Source: an uncultured Bacteroidales bacterium (GTDB lineage Bacteria > Bacteroidota > Bacteroidia > Bacteroidales > UBA932). Taken from it: 64,000 bases of DNA. Positions within the stretch are counted from its first letter, which is position 1, and every line of letters begins with the position of its first letter. Positions 17,456 through 28,565 of the stretch are shown here, in pieces. Both the position numbers and the translations under genes were made by a program. Below the pieces are notes generated by a model, which searched no databases, was not told the DNA's origin, and was given only the letters and a program-made list of their open reading frames with translations. Location: NCBI GenBank assembly GCA_905233275.1, contig CAJODR010000010.1, positions 1-64,000 on the forward strand, written 5' to 3'.

Positions 17456-19203
17456 ACCCCACCTCCTTTTTCGTCGAAATCTCCTTCGCCTCCGGAAGTC
17501 TGGAGGTTGTATATCTCGCGATAGACGTCAGAAGTCTCAAGCAGGCGCTGGTGGGAATCAAATCCGCTCACCTTGCCGCCCTCCAGGACCAGTATTCTGT
17601 CGGCATCTTTAATGCTCAGGATGCGCTGCGATACGATAATCTTGGTGACGCCGGGGAATATGGTCCTGAACGTCTCCCGGATGCGTGCGTCGGTAGCTGT
17701 ATCCACCGCCGAAGTGCTGTCGTCGAGTATTAGGACCTTCGGCTTTTTCAGCAGTGCCCTGGCGATACAGATTCGTTGCCTCTGGCCTCCGGAGACATTG
17801 CTGCCGCCCTCCGCAATCACCGTGTCGTACCCTTCGGGGAATGCGGATATGAATTCGTCGGCAGACGCGGCTTTGCAGGCTTCGATGCACTGCTCCCTGG
17901 TGGCATTTTCGTCGCCCCAGCGGAGGTTGTCGAGGATGGTGCCGGAGAAGAGCGTATTCTTCTGAAGGACCATGGCGACCTTGCTGCGGAGCGCTTTCAT
18001 GGAATAGCGACGGACGTCGATGCCGCCGACCTCAACCGAACCTTCCGTAGCGTCATACAGGCGGGGAATCAGGCTCACGAGTGACGATTTGCCGCTGCCT
18101 GTGCCGCCGATGATGCCGATTGTCTCCCCTGCCGCGATATGGAGGTCTATATCGGATAGGGCATTGTCGGAAGATTCGCCGTAGGCAAAACTGACGTGGT
18201 TGAAATCCACCCTGCCGTCGGGCACTTCAGAGACGGGATCCTCCGGATCGAACATGTCCGGCTCCTCGGTAATCACCGCCGCAATCCTTTCGGCACTGGC
18301 GATGGACTGGGTGAGCTGGACGAATATCATCGAGAGCATCATCATGGAGCCCAGCGTCGTGGTGATATAGCTGAACAGCGAAGTCAGCTGGCCGGTAGTA
18401 AGCGAGCCTTCGACTATGAAATGCGCGCCGTACCAGCTGAGAGCGATAATGGCCCCATTAAGCACCAGATTCATCACCGGATGGTTGAGGGCCATGAGAC
18501 CTTCCGCCCTGATATTCAGCGTATAAAGCGACAGTGCCGCCTTGTCGAACTTGGAAATCTCGCCGCTCTCGCTGGCGAATGCCTTAACGACCCGGATGGC
18601 GTCGACATTCTCCCTCACTGTGGAATTGACCGCGTCCACCTTCAGGAGGATCTGCCGGAAGAGTTTGGCCGCTCTCGTGATCAGTATGGTGAGGAATGTC
18701 ATCAGAATCACCATCGCGATGAGGAATATCACGCTCAGGCTGGCGTTGATGACAAAGCACATTACGAGCGATGATATGAGATTGAGCGGCGCACGGAAAG
18801 TGGTCCTGAGGAGCATCTGGAAGGCATTCTGCACGCTGGAGACATCGGTCGTCATCCTCGTGACCAGGCCGGCGGCGGAGAACTTGTCGATATCGGAGAA
18901 TGAGAATCGCTGAATGTTGCGGTACATCGCTCCGCGAAGGTTGGCGGCCAGTCCGGTGCTGGAATATGCGGCGAACCTTGCTGCGAGGTAGCCGAACAGC
19001 AGGCCGAGTGAAGCCAGGGCAATCATCAGCGTGCCGTAACGGGCTATGGCACCGACTTCACCGCCGTAGATGCCGCGGTCGATAATAAAGGCCGTGACAT
19101 ACGGAATCAGCATCTCCACTATCACCTCCAAAGTGGTCCACATGGGGGTGAGAAGAGCACGTGTGCGGTATTTGCCGACTTGTCTGAGTATTGTACGCAG
19201 CAT
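17452..19203 (-). CDS. ABC exporter subunit (TM + NBD fused), partner of 15587..17455
   Basis: 583 aa, GGTGSGKSS, VSGGQRQR, LILDDSTSAVD (Asp at the catalytic Glu position). ATGA-type overlap with the next gene. Confidence 0.93.
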   Translation of the reverse strand: MLRTILRQVGKYRTRALLTPMWTTLEVIVEMLIPYVTAFIIDRGIYGGEVGAIARYGTLMIALASLGLLFGYLAARFAAYSSTGLAANLRGAMYRNIQRFSFSDIDKFSAAGLVTRMTTDVSSVQNAFQMLLRTTFRAPLNLISSLVMCFVINASLSVIFLIAMVILMTFLTILITRAAKLFRQILLKVDAVNSTVRENVDAIRVVKAFASESGEISKFDKAALSLYTLNIRAEGLMALNHPVMNLVLNGAIIALSWYGAHFIVEGSLTTGQLTSLFSYITTTLGSMMMLSMIFVQLTQSIASAERIAAVITEEPDMFDPEDPVSEVPDGRVDFNHVSFAYGESSDNALSDIDLHIAAGETIGIIGGTGSGKSSLVSLIPRLYDATEGSVEVGGIDVRRYSMKALRSKVAMVLQKNTLFSGTILDNLRWGDENATREQCIEACKAASADEFISAFPEGYDTVIAEGGSNVSGGQRQRICIARALLKKPKVLILDDSTSAVDTATDARIRETFRTIFPGVTKIIVSQRILSIKDADRILVLEGGKVSGFDSHQRLLETSDVYREIYNLQTSGGEGDFDEKGGGV

Positions 19204-19209
19204 CTCATT

Positions 19210-19238
19210 GCAAAAATAGTAAAAATTGAGTATATTTG
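19210..19238 (+). promoter_or_regulatory. -7 element TATATTTG upstream of V-ATPase operon
   Basis: TATATTTG at 19231-19238; TTG at 19208-19210, 20 bp spacer. Confidence 0.45.
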
Positions 19239-19260
19239 TAAGTTAAAATTAATATTCTAT

Positions 19261-19869
19261 ATGGATAAATTGCAGGAATTGACAGACCGCCTCTACGCCG
19301 AGGGACTGTCCAAAGGAAAACAGGAAGGCGAAGCCCTGCTCGAAAAGGCCCGTCAAGAAGCTGACGATATCATTTCCCAGGCCAAGGCCGAAGCTGACAG
19401 CATCCGCGACACCGCCCGCCGCGAAGCCGAAGACTACCGCTCCAAGGTAGAGAGCGACGTCCGGATGGCATCCGAAAAGAGCCTCCAGGCCACCCGCAAG
19501 GATATCGAGAACCTCGTAGTCACGTCCATTTCTTCTCCCGCAGTGGACAAGGCCATGACCTCCGAGGCTTTCATCAAGGACGCCCTGACGGCAGTCGCAA
19601 AAGGATTCTCTTCCGAAGAGTCCAAGGATATAGCCCTGGTGCTCCCCGAGGCGCTCAAGAGCGGCCTGGAGCCATTCGTCGCCACGGAGCTGTCCAAGAT
19701 GCTCGGCCGCGGCGTCGACGCCACATTCTCCAAGAAAATCGCCGGCGGATTCAGGATCGGCCCCAAGGACGGCAGCTATTTCGTATCCATGACGGACGAC
19801 ACCTTCAAGGCCCTGATGGCCGAATACCTGCGTCCCGCCACCCGGAAACTCCTCTTCGGGGATGAGTAA
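19261..19869 (+). CDS. atpE: V-type ATP synthase subunit E
   Basis: MDKLQELTDRLYAEGLSKGKQEGEALLEKARQEADDI coiled coil, first gene of the V-ATPase operon. Confidence 0.85.
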   Translation: MDKLQELTDRLYAEGLSKGKQEGEALLEKARQEADDIISQAKAEADSIRDTARREAEDYRSKVESDVRMASEKSLQATRKDIENLVVTSISSPAVDKAMTSEAFIKDALTAVAKGFSSEESKDIALVLPEALKSGLEPFVATELSKMLGRGVDATFSKKIAGGFRIGPKDGSYFVSMTDDTFKALMAEYLRPATRKLLFGDE

Positions 19870-20509
19870 TTACGAATACATAATCACCTCCCTCCCGGTC
19901 ATCCTCCCGGACTACAGGTACGCCGACGGCGAAGGTTTCGAGGGAATGATCTCCGAGATCCGCACGGACCTGTCTGAAAGGGACAATGCCCTCCTCGACT
20001 TTCTCCTGAAGGGTTTCAGCGCCGAAGAGTTGACGCAGGACTTCTATGCGGACGCCCTCCGCCACCGCAACCGCTTCCTCCGCGAATACTTCCGCTTCGA
20101 CCTCAACCTCAGGAACGCCAAGGTCGAATACCTCAACCGCCAACTCGGCCGCCCGGAAGGCACCGACGTCATGACTGGCCAGGGGACGGACGACGACACG
20201 GACCTCGACATCGACCTCATGCGCTTCCAGAGCGGAGAATTCGCCGAAATGGCTAAAGTGGAGGAGATTCTGTCGGGTACCGACCTCATCGCAAGGGAAA
20301 AGGGTCTCGACGACCTGACGTGGGACAAGATCAATTCGCTGACGCTGTTCAACTATTTCGATGTTAACGCGATACTCGGCTTCGTGGCAAAGCTGCGGAT
20401 TGCCGACCGCTGGCTGGCTCTCGATGAGGAGGCCGGCAGGGAGAAGTTCCGTCAGCTCACCCGCGAGGTCAAAGGCACATTCAAGGGAGTCAAGTATACA
20501 GATCAATAA
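19862..20509 (+). CDS. DUF2764 family V-ATPase-associated protein
   Basis: MSNYEYIITSLPVILPDYRY... between subunits E and A, the usual place of DUF2764. Confidence 0.8.
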   Translation: MSNYEYIITSLPVILPDYRYADGEGFEGMISEIRTDLSERDNALLDFLLKGFSAEELTQDFYADALRHRNRFLREYFRFDLNLRNAKVEYLNRQLGRPEGTDVMTGQGTDDDTDLDIDLMRFQSGEFAEMAKVEEILSGTDLIAREKGLDDLTWDKINSLTLFNYFDVNAILGFVAKLRIADRWLALDEEAGREKFRQLTREVKGTFKGVKYTDQ

Positions 20510-20537
20510 ACGTATTATTACATAAACGTATTATTAT
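20506..20537. repeat. Two tandem 16-bp units ATAAACGTATTATTA(C/T) just upstream of atpA
   Basis: ATAAACGTATTATTAC ATAAACGTATTATTAT read directly. Spans the DUF2764 stop codon. Confidence 0.9.
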
Positions 20538-20539
20538 AT

Positions 20540-22270
20540 ATGAAGACAACAGGTAAAGTTACCGGTATTGTTTCCAACCTCGTGACCGTCGAGGTGGACG
20601 GCCCGGTGGCGGAGAATGAGATTTGCTTCATTGTCCTCCAGGGCGTCCGCATGATGGCCGAGGTCATCAAGGTGAATGGAAAATACGCCCAGGTCCAGGT
20701 GTTCGAGAGCACCCGCGGACTTCGCGGCGGTGACACGGTCACCTTCGAAGGCAGGATGCTCGAAGCCACCCTCGGCCCGGGCCTCCTCTCCAGCGTCTAC
20801 GACGGCCTCCAGAACGACCTCACCACGATGAAAAGCGTATTCCTTCGCCGCGGCGAATACACCGATCCCCTCGACCACGAGAAGCTCTGGGATTTCACTC
20901 CCATCGCCTCCCCCGGCGACAAGGTGATCGCATCCGACTGGCTCGGCGAGGTCAAGGAAGGATGGTTGCCCCACAAGATCATGGTCCCGTTCTCCTTCAA
21001 GGGCGAATACACAGTCAAGAGCGTCATAGCCGCAGGAAAGTACAATGTGGACACCACCATCGCGGTCCTCATTGATGAGAGCGGAGCGGAAGTCCCTGTG
21101 ACCATGACTCAGAAATGGCCCGTCAAGGTCGCCATCAAAGGATATAAGGAAAAGCCGCGTCCCGACCGCATTATGGAAACGGGCGTCCGTGTCATAGACA
21201 CCCTCAACCCCATCGCCGAGGGCGGCACCGGATTCATTCCGGGACCTTTCGGCTGCGGCAAGACGGTCCTCCAGCACGCCATCGCAAAGCAGGGCGACGC
21301 CGACGTCATCGTCATGGCGGCCGTCGAAATCTTCACCGAGTTCCCGGAGCTCATCGACCCCCATACAGGCCGTCACCTCATGGAGCGAACCACCATTATC
21401 TGCAACACATCCAACATGCCGGTAGCCGCGCGTGAGGCATCCGTCTACACCGCGATGACCATCTGCGAATACTACAGGGCGATGGGCCTCAAGTGCCTCC
21501 TCCTCGCCGACTCGACTTCCCGCTGGGCCCAGGCCCTCCGTGAGATGTCCAACCGAATGGAAGAGCTCCCAGGCGCCGACGCATTCCCCGTCGACCTTTC
21601 CGCGATCATCTCCAACTTCTATTCCCGTGCGGGAATGGTCATTCTGCCGAACGGCAAGAGGGGCGCGGTCACATTCATCGGCACCGTTTCCCCCGCCGGC
21701 GGCAACCTCAAAGAGCCAGTCACCGAATCGACCAAAAAGACTGCCCGCTGCTTCTACGCGCTCGAACAGAACCGTGCGGACCAGAAGCGCTACCCGGCCG
21801 TCAACCCGATAGATTCCTACTCCAAGTACCTCGAGTACCCGGAAATAATTGAATATCTGAACAAAACCGTCGAGAAAGGCTGGGTCGACAAGGTCCTCCG
21901 CGCAAAGAATATCATCCGCCGCGGCAAGGAGACCCAGGACCAGATCAACATTCTCGGTGACGACGGTGTCCCGATGAGCTACCATGTCACGTTCTGGAAG
22001 AGCGAGCTGTTGGACTTCATCATTCTCCAGCAGGACGGATTCGACCCGGTCGACTCGCTGTGCCCGATGGACCGCCAGAGGTATATGCTGGACCTCGTCC
22101 TGGATATCTGCAGCAGGGATTTCCACTTCGACGACTACGAAAAGTGCCGCGACTACTTCAAGAATCTCATCAATGAGCTCCGGCAGATGAACTACTCGCC
22201 TTTCCAGAGCGAACAATTCCTCACCTACCAGTCCAAAGTCAACCAACTCCTCGAAAACCATGGCAACTAA
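20540..22270 (+). CDS. atpA: V-type ATP synthase subunit A
   Basis: 576 aa, GPFGCGKTVLQHAIAKQ P-loop, LLADSTSRWAQALREMS. Confidence 0.97.
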   Translation: MKTTGKVTGIVSNLVTVEVDGPVAENEICFIVLQGVRMMAEVIKVNGKYAQVQVFESTRGLRGGDTVTFEGRMLEATLGPGLLSSVYDGLQNDLTTMKSVFLRRGEYTDPLDHEKLWDFTPIASPGDKVIASDWLGEVKEGWLPHKIMVPFSFKGEYTVKSVIAAGKYNVDTTIAVLIDESGAEVPVTMTQKWPVKVAIKGYKEKPRPDRIMETGVRVIDTLNPIAEGGTGFIPGPFGCGKTVLQHAIAKQGDADVIVMAAVEIFTEFPELIDPHTGRHLMERTTIICNTSNMPVAAREASVYTAMTICEYYRAMGLKCLLLADSTSRWAQALREMSNRMEELPGADAFPVDLSAIISNFYSRAGMVILPNGKRGAVTFIGTVSPAGGNLKEPVTESTKKTARCFYALEQNRADQKRYPAVNPIDSYSKYLEYPEIIEYLNKTVEKGWVDKVLRAKNIIRRGKETQDQINILGDDGVPMSYHVTFWKSELLDFIILQQDGFDPVDSLCPMDRQRYMLDLVLDICSRDFHFDDYEKCRDYFKNLINELRQMNYSPFQSEQFLTYQSKVNQLLENHGN

Positions 22271-23579
22271 AGCATATCAGAAGATATATACCAAACTGGA
22301 AGCCATCACAAAGGCTACGGTAGCGCTCCACGCCAAGGGAGTCTCCAATGACGAACTCGCATACGTCGGCGACCGTCTCGCGCAGGTGGTCCGCATCAAG
22401 GGCGACCTGGTGACCATGCAGATTTTCGCCGGCACGGAAGGCATTCCGACTGACGCCGAGGTGACATTCCTCGGAGAGCCCCCGACCCTGAGGGTCAGCG
22501 ACCAGCTTTCCGGGCGTTTCTTCAACGCCTACGGCCAGCCCATCGACGGCGGTCCCGAGATAGAAGGCGAACTCCGTGAGATCGGCGGCCCGTCCGTCAA
22601 TCCATACAAACGCCGCCAGCCCTCGCAGCTGATTCCGACCGGCATCGCGGGAATTGACCTCAACAACACGCTGGTGTCCGGACAGAAGATCCCGTTCTTC
22701 GCTGACCCCGACCAGCCTTACAACCAGGTAATGGCCGACGTAGCCCTCAGGGCCGATGTCGACAAGATCATCCTCGGCGGAATGGGCCTCAGCAACGACG
22801 ACTACCTGTTTTTCCGCCAGAGCTTCGAGGCCGCAGGTGCCCTTGACAAGATCATCTGCTTCATCAACACCACTGAGAATCCCCCGGTCGAACGCCTCCT
22901 CATCCCTGACATGGCGCTGACCGCCGCCGAATATTTCGCCGTCGACAAGAACGAGAAGGTCCTGGTGCTCCTCACCGACATGACCCTCTACGCCGACGCC
23001 CTCTCCATCGTATCCAACCGAATGGACCAGATTCCGTCCAAGGACTCCATGCCGGGCTCGCTCTACAGCGACCTCGCCAAGATATACGAAAAGGCCGTGC
23101 AGCTGCCTACCGGTGGCTCCATCACTATCATTGCAGTGACCACGCTCAATGATGGCGACATCACCCACGCCATCCCGGACAATACCGGCTATATCACTGA
23201 GGGCCAGCTGTTTCTGCGCGCCGACACGGATACCGGCAAGGTCATCATCGACCCGTTCCGCAGCCTGAGCCGACTCAAACAGCTCGTTCAGAACAAGAAG
23301 ACCCGCGAGGATCATTCCCAGGTCATGAACACTTCTGTCCGTCTCTACGCGGACGCGCAGAACGCAAAGACCAAACTGGAGAATGGTTTCGACCTCTCGG
23401 ACTACGACCACCGCTGCCTCGCATACGCCAAGGATTACGCGGTCAGGCTGCTCTCGATCGACGTCAACATCACGATTGAAGAGATGCTCGACACAGCCTG
23501 GGAACTCTTCGCAAAGTATTTCTCCAAAGCCGAGACCGGCATCAAGCAGGCCCTCATCGACAAATACTGGAAAGACTAA
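22260..23579 (+). CDS. atpB: V-type ATP synthase subunit B
   Basis: 439 aa, LNNTLVSGQKIPFF, VLVLLTDMTLYADALS, PGSLYSDLAKIYEKA. Confidence 0.97.
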   Translation: MATKAYQKIYTKLEAITKATVALHAKGVSNDELAYVGDRLAQVVRIKGDLVTMQIFAGTEGIPTDAEVTFLGEPPTLRVSDQLSGRFFNAYGQPIDGGPEIEGELREIGGPSVNPYKRRQPSQLIPTGIAGIDLNNTLVSGQKIPFFADPDQPYNQVMADVALRADVDKIILGGMGLSNDDYLFFRQSFEAAGALDKIICFINTTENPPVERLLIPDMALTAAEYFAVDKNEKVLVLLTDMTLYADALSIVSNRMDQIPSKDSMPGSLYSDLAKIYEKAVQLPTGGSITIIAVTTLNDGDITHAIPDNTGYITEGQLFLRADTDTGKVIIDPFRSLSRLKQLVQNKKTREDHSQVMNTSVRLYADAQNAKTKLENGFDLSDYDHRCLAYAKDYAVRLLSIDVNITIEEMLDTAWELFAKYFSKAETGIKQALIDKYWKD

Positions 23580-24187
23580 ATGGCCATCAAATTCCAATAC
23601 AACAAGACGTCCCTTACCGAGATCGGCAAGCAGCTGAAGGTGCGGCAGAAAGCCCTCCCTACGCTGCAGAGCAAGGAAAGTGCGCTCCGTCTGGAAGTCC
23701 GCAAGGCCAAGGTCGAAAGCGAACGGCTCGACGCCGCTCTGGAAGAGACGCTCCGGCGCTACGATTACCTCGCAGCGCTTTGGAACGAATTCGACGCCGG
23801 TCTCATCAGCATCACGGACGTGGAGCTGCTGACGGTCAAGGTGGCAGGTGTCAAGACGCCGGCGCTCGGTGAGATCACTTACGAGATCCACCCGTTCAAC
23901 GCCTTCGTCAAGCCGGCCTGGTACGCCGACGGAGTGGCCATTCTGAAAGAGCTATCCCGCCTCGGCATCGAGTCGGAGGTCTACCGCGAGAAGGCACGCA
24001 TCCTCGACTACCAGCGCAAGAAGACCACCCAGAAGGTCAACCTGTACGAAAAAGTGCAGATTCCGGGCTACCAGGAGGCCATTCGCAAGATCAAACGCTA
24101 CATGGAGGATGAGGAGAATCTCTCCAAGGCCTCGTCCAAGATAGTCAAAACCCGTCACGCACTCGAGGAAGAGGAGGCCTCAATGGT

Positions 24188-24191
<4 letters not shown>
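23580..24191 (+). CDS. atpD: V-type ATP synthase subunit D
   Basis: 203 aa helical, follows subunit B. Confidence 0.9.
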
Positions 24192-26433
<2,242 letters not shown>

Positions 26434-26466
26434 TCAACTTATTAATTCCTTAATAATTATTTACAC

Positions 26467-27087
26467 ATGAAAAAAATCATCCTTTCCTCACTTGCGATCG
26501 TAGCAATGATGCTCGTATCCTGCAAGAATGGCAACAAGGCAGCCGACGCAGCCGCACAGGCCGCTGCTGACGGCGCAGAAGCAGCCGCCCAGGCAGTCAG
26601 CTCCGCAGCTTTCACTCCTGAAGAAATCGCCGAACTCGACGAAGTAGAAATCGAACTCAGCGACGAGGACCTCGCCCTCTTCGATTCCTTCAACAAAGCC
26701 GACCTCACCCTTGACGAGCTCGCCACCGGTGCCGCCGATCAGATCGCTGCCTCCAAGCCCGTCAGCTACGCCCTCGTAGCCGAAAAGCCCACATTCAAGG
26801 GCGGTGACGCCAACCAGTTCACCAAATGGGTCAACAAGAACATCGTCTATCCCGCAGCCGCACAGGAAGCCGAAGCTGAAGGCACTGTATTCGTACAGTT
26901 CGTCGTCGACGAAGAAGGCAATGTCGGCAATGTCGAGGTTGCACGTACCAGCGGCAACGAGGCTCTCGATGCCGAGGCCGTCAGGGTTGTCAAGAGCTCC
27001 CCTCAGTGGGCTCCCGGCCAGCAGAACAACATTCCCGTCAAGGTCAACTACACCTTCCCGGTCGTCTTCAAGCTTATCAGGCAATAA
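26467..27087 (+). CDS. Lipoprotein with TonB C-terminal domain
   Basis: Signal with MMLVSC lipobox. C-terminal NIVYPAAAQEAEAEGTVFVQFVVDEEGNVGNVEVARTSGNEALDAEAVRVVKSSPQWAPGQQNNIPVKVNYTFPVVFKL. Confidence 0.85.
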   Translation: MKKIILSSLAIVAMMLVSCKNGNKAADAAAQAAADGAEAAAQAVSSAAFTPEEIAELDEVEIELSDEDLALFDSFNKADLTLDELATGAADQIAASKPVSYALVAEKPTFKGGDANQFTKWVNKNIVYPAAAQEAEAEGTVFVQFVVDEEGNVGNVEVARTSGNEALDAEAVRVVKSSPQWAPGQQNNIPVKVNYTFPVVFKLIRQ

Positions 27088-27102
27088 TCTGTTGACACAA
27101 TC

Positions 27103-28407
27103 ATGAAAGCGAAACTGGTTGAGAGAAAGTACCTTGTGACGTTCATTCTGATCACGTCACTCTTTGCACTTTGGGGATTTGCCAACGACATCACCAACCC
27201 CATGGTGGCTGCATTCCAGACTCTCATGGAGCTGTCGGCGGCAAAGGCCGCTCTCATCCAGTTCGCTTTTTACGGCGGATATGCCACCATGGCCATCCCG
27301 GCGGCACTCTTCATCCGCAAGTATTCCTACAAGAAGGGAATCCTGCTCGGCCTCGGGCTGTACGCTGTCGGAGCCTTCCTTTTCATTCCGGCCGCAGCCT
27401 ACCAGCAGTTCTCATTCTTCTGTATATCGCTCTATATCCTTACCTTCGGACTGGCGTTCCTGGAGACTACCGCCAATCCGTTCATCCTGTCACTCGGTGA
27501 CAAGGAAACATCCACCCGCAGGCTCAACTTGGCACAGACATTCAACCCTCTGGGATCGCTCTGCGGAATGTCCATAGCCTCGCTCATCGTCCTCCCGCAG
27601 CTCATCTCGGACAAGAGGGATGCAGCCGGGCAGACGGTATTCGCCTCGCTTTCAGAGGCTGAAAAAGCCGACATACGCCTCCATGACCTCGCCATCATCA
27701 GGGATCCATACGTGGCCATAGGACTGGTGGTGCTGGTCATTTTCATCGTCGTCGCGCTCGTCAAGATGCCATGGACCGAAAGTGAAACCGCCAAGGCGGA
27801 AGGTCGCGGGCACACCACAAAGCAGACCCTCAGCAATATCTGGCACAACGTCACCTACCGCGAAGGCGTCCTGGCCCAGGTATTCTACGTCGCCGCCCAG
27901 ATCATGACCTGGACCTTCATCATCCAGTACGCTGACAATCTCGGCATCAACAAAGCCACAGCCCAGATGTACAACATCGTGGCGATGGTCCTCTTCCTCT
28001 GCAGCCGCTTCATAGCGACGATGCTAATGAAGTACATCAATTCGCGGAAACTACTGGGTATCTTTGCCTTAGGTGCAATGCTCTGCTCACTCGGAGCTAT
28101 CCTCATAGTCGGCAAAGCAGGACTCTACTGCCTCGTTGGCATCAGCTTCTTCATGTCGCTGATGTTCCCGACCATTTACGGCATCGCCCTTGAAAAAGTC
28201 GATCCTCAGGACACCACCCTCGGAGCAGCATTTCTCGTAATGGCAATCGTCGGCGGCGCCCTCATGCCCCCTCTTCAGGGCATGGTCATCGACTGCGGCA
28301 CCATCTTCGGCCATCCCGCCGTCAACGTCTCCTACGCCCTCCCCCTCCTCTGCTTCATCATCATCGCCACCTACTCCCTCCGCGTCCTCCGCAGAGAAAG
28401 AGCATAA
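27103..28407 (+). CDS. Sugar MFS transporter, FucP-like
   Basis: 434 aa, 12 TM-like, FALWGFANDITNPMV, ETTANPFILSLG typical of FucP/GluP. Confidence 0.88.
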   Translation: MKAKLVERKYLVTFILITSLFALWGFANDITNPMVAAFQTLMELSAAKAALIQFAFYGGYATMAIPAALFIRKYSYKKGILLGLGLYAVGAFLFIPAAAYQQFSFFCISLYILTFGLAFLETTANPFILSLGDKETSTRRLNLAQTFNPLGSLCGMSIASLIVLPQLISDKRDAAGQTVFASLSEAEKADIRLHDLAIIRDPYVAIGLVVLVIFIVVALVKMPWTESETAKAEGRGHTTKQTLSNIWHNVTYREGVLAQVFYVAAQIMTWTFIIQYADNLGINKATAQMYNIVAMVLFLCSRFIATMLMKYINSRKLLGIFALGAMLCSLGAILIVGKAGLYCLVGISFFMSLMFPTIYGIALEKVDPQDTTLGAAFLVMAIVGGALMPPLQGMVIDCGTIFGHPAVNVSYALPLLCFIIIATYSLRVLRRERA

Positions 28408-28411
28408 AAAA

Positions 28412-28442
28412 TTTGCAAAGTGGGAAATTATTGTTACCTTTG
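28412..28442 (+). promoter_or_regulatory. Promoter of tRNA-Glu (-33 TTTG, -7 TACCTTTG)
   Basis: TTTG 28412-28415, 19 bp spacer, TACCTTTG 28435-28442. Confidence 0.65.
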
Positions 28443-28457
28443 CATTCCCAAACGAAT

Positions 28458-28529
28458 GCTGGGTTCGTATAACGGTTAGTACTCGAGATTCTCAATCTCG
28501 CAATAGGAGTTCGATTCTCCTACCCAGTA
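28458..28529 (+). tRNA. tRNA-Glu (anticodon CTC)
   Basis: GCTGGGTTCGTATAACGGTTAGTACTCGAGATTCTCAATCTCGCAATAGGAGTTCGATTCTCCTACCCAGTA folds as a cloverleaf with anticodon loop TTCTCAA. Confidence 0.93.
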
Positions 28530-28535
28530 CCCTGA

Positions 28536-28565
28536 AGGATAGCTTTTCGAGGCTATCCTTTTTTT
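28536..28565 (+). terminator. Rho-independent terminator after tRNA-Glu
   Basis: AGGATAGC-TTTTCGAG-GCTATCCT followed by T-run. Confidence 0.85.

Noticed and set aside
20534-22261. 575-aa ORF on the minus strand opposite atpA
   Set aside because: Complete overlap with a certain core gene. Sequence is typical of antisense of GC-rich codons, with no motifs and no ribosome-site context.
22239-23891. 550-aa minus-strand ORF opposite atpB/atpD
   Set aside because: Same reason: antisense shadow of conserved V-ATPase genes.
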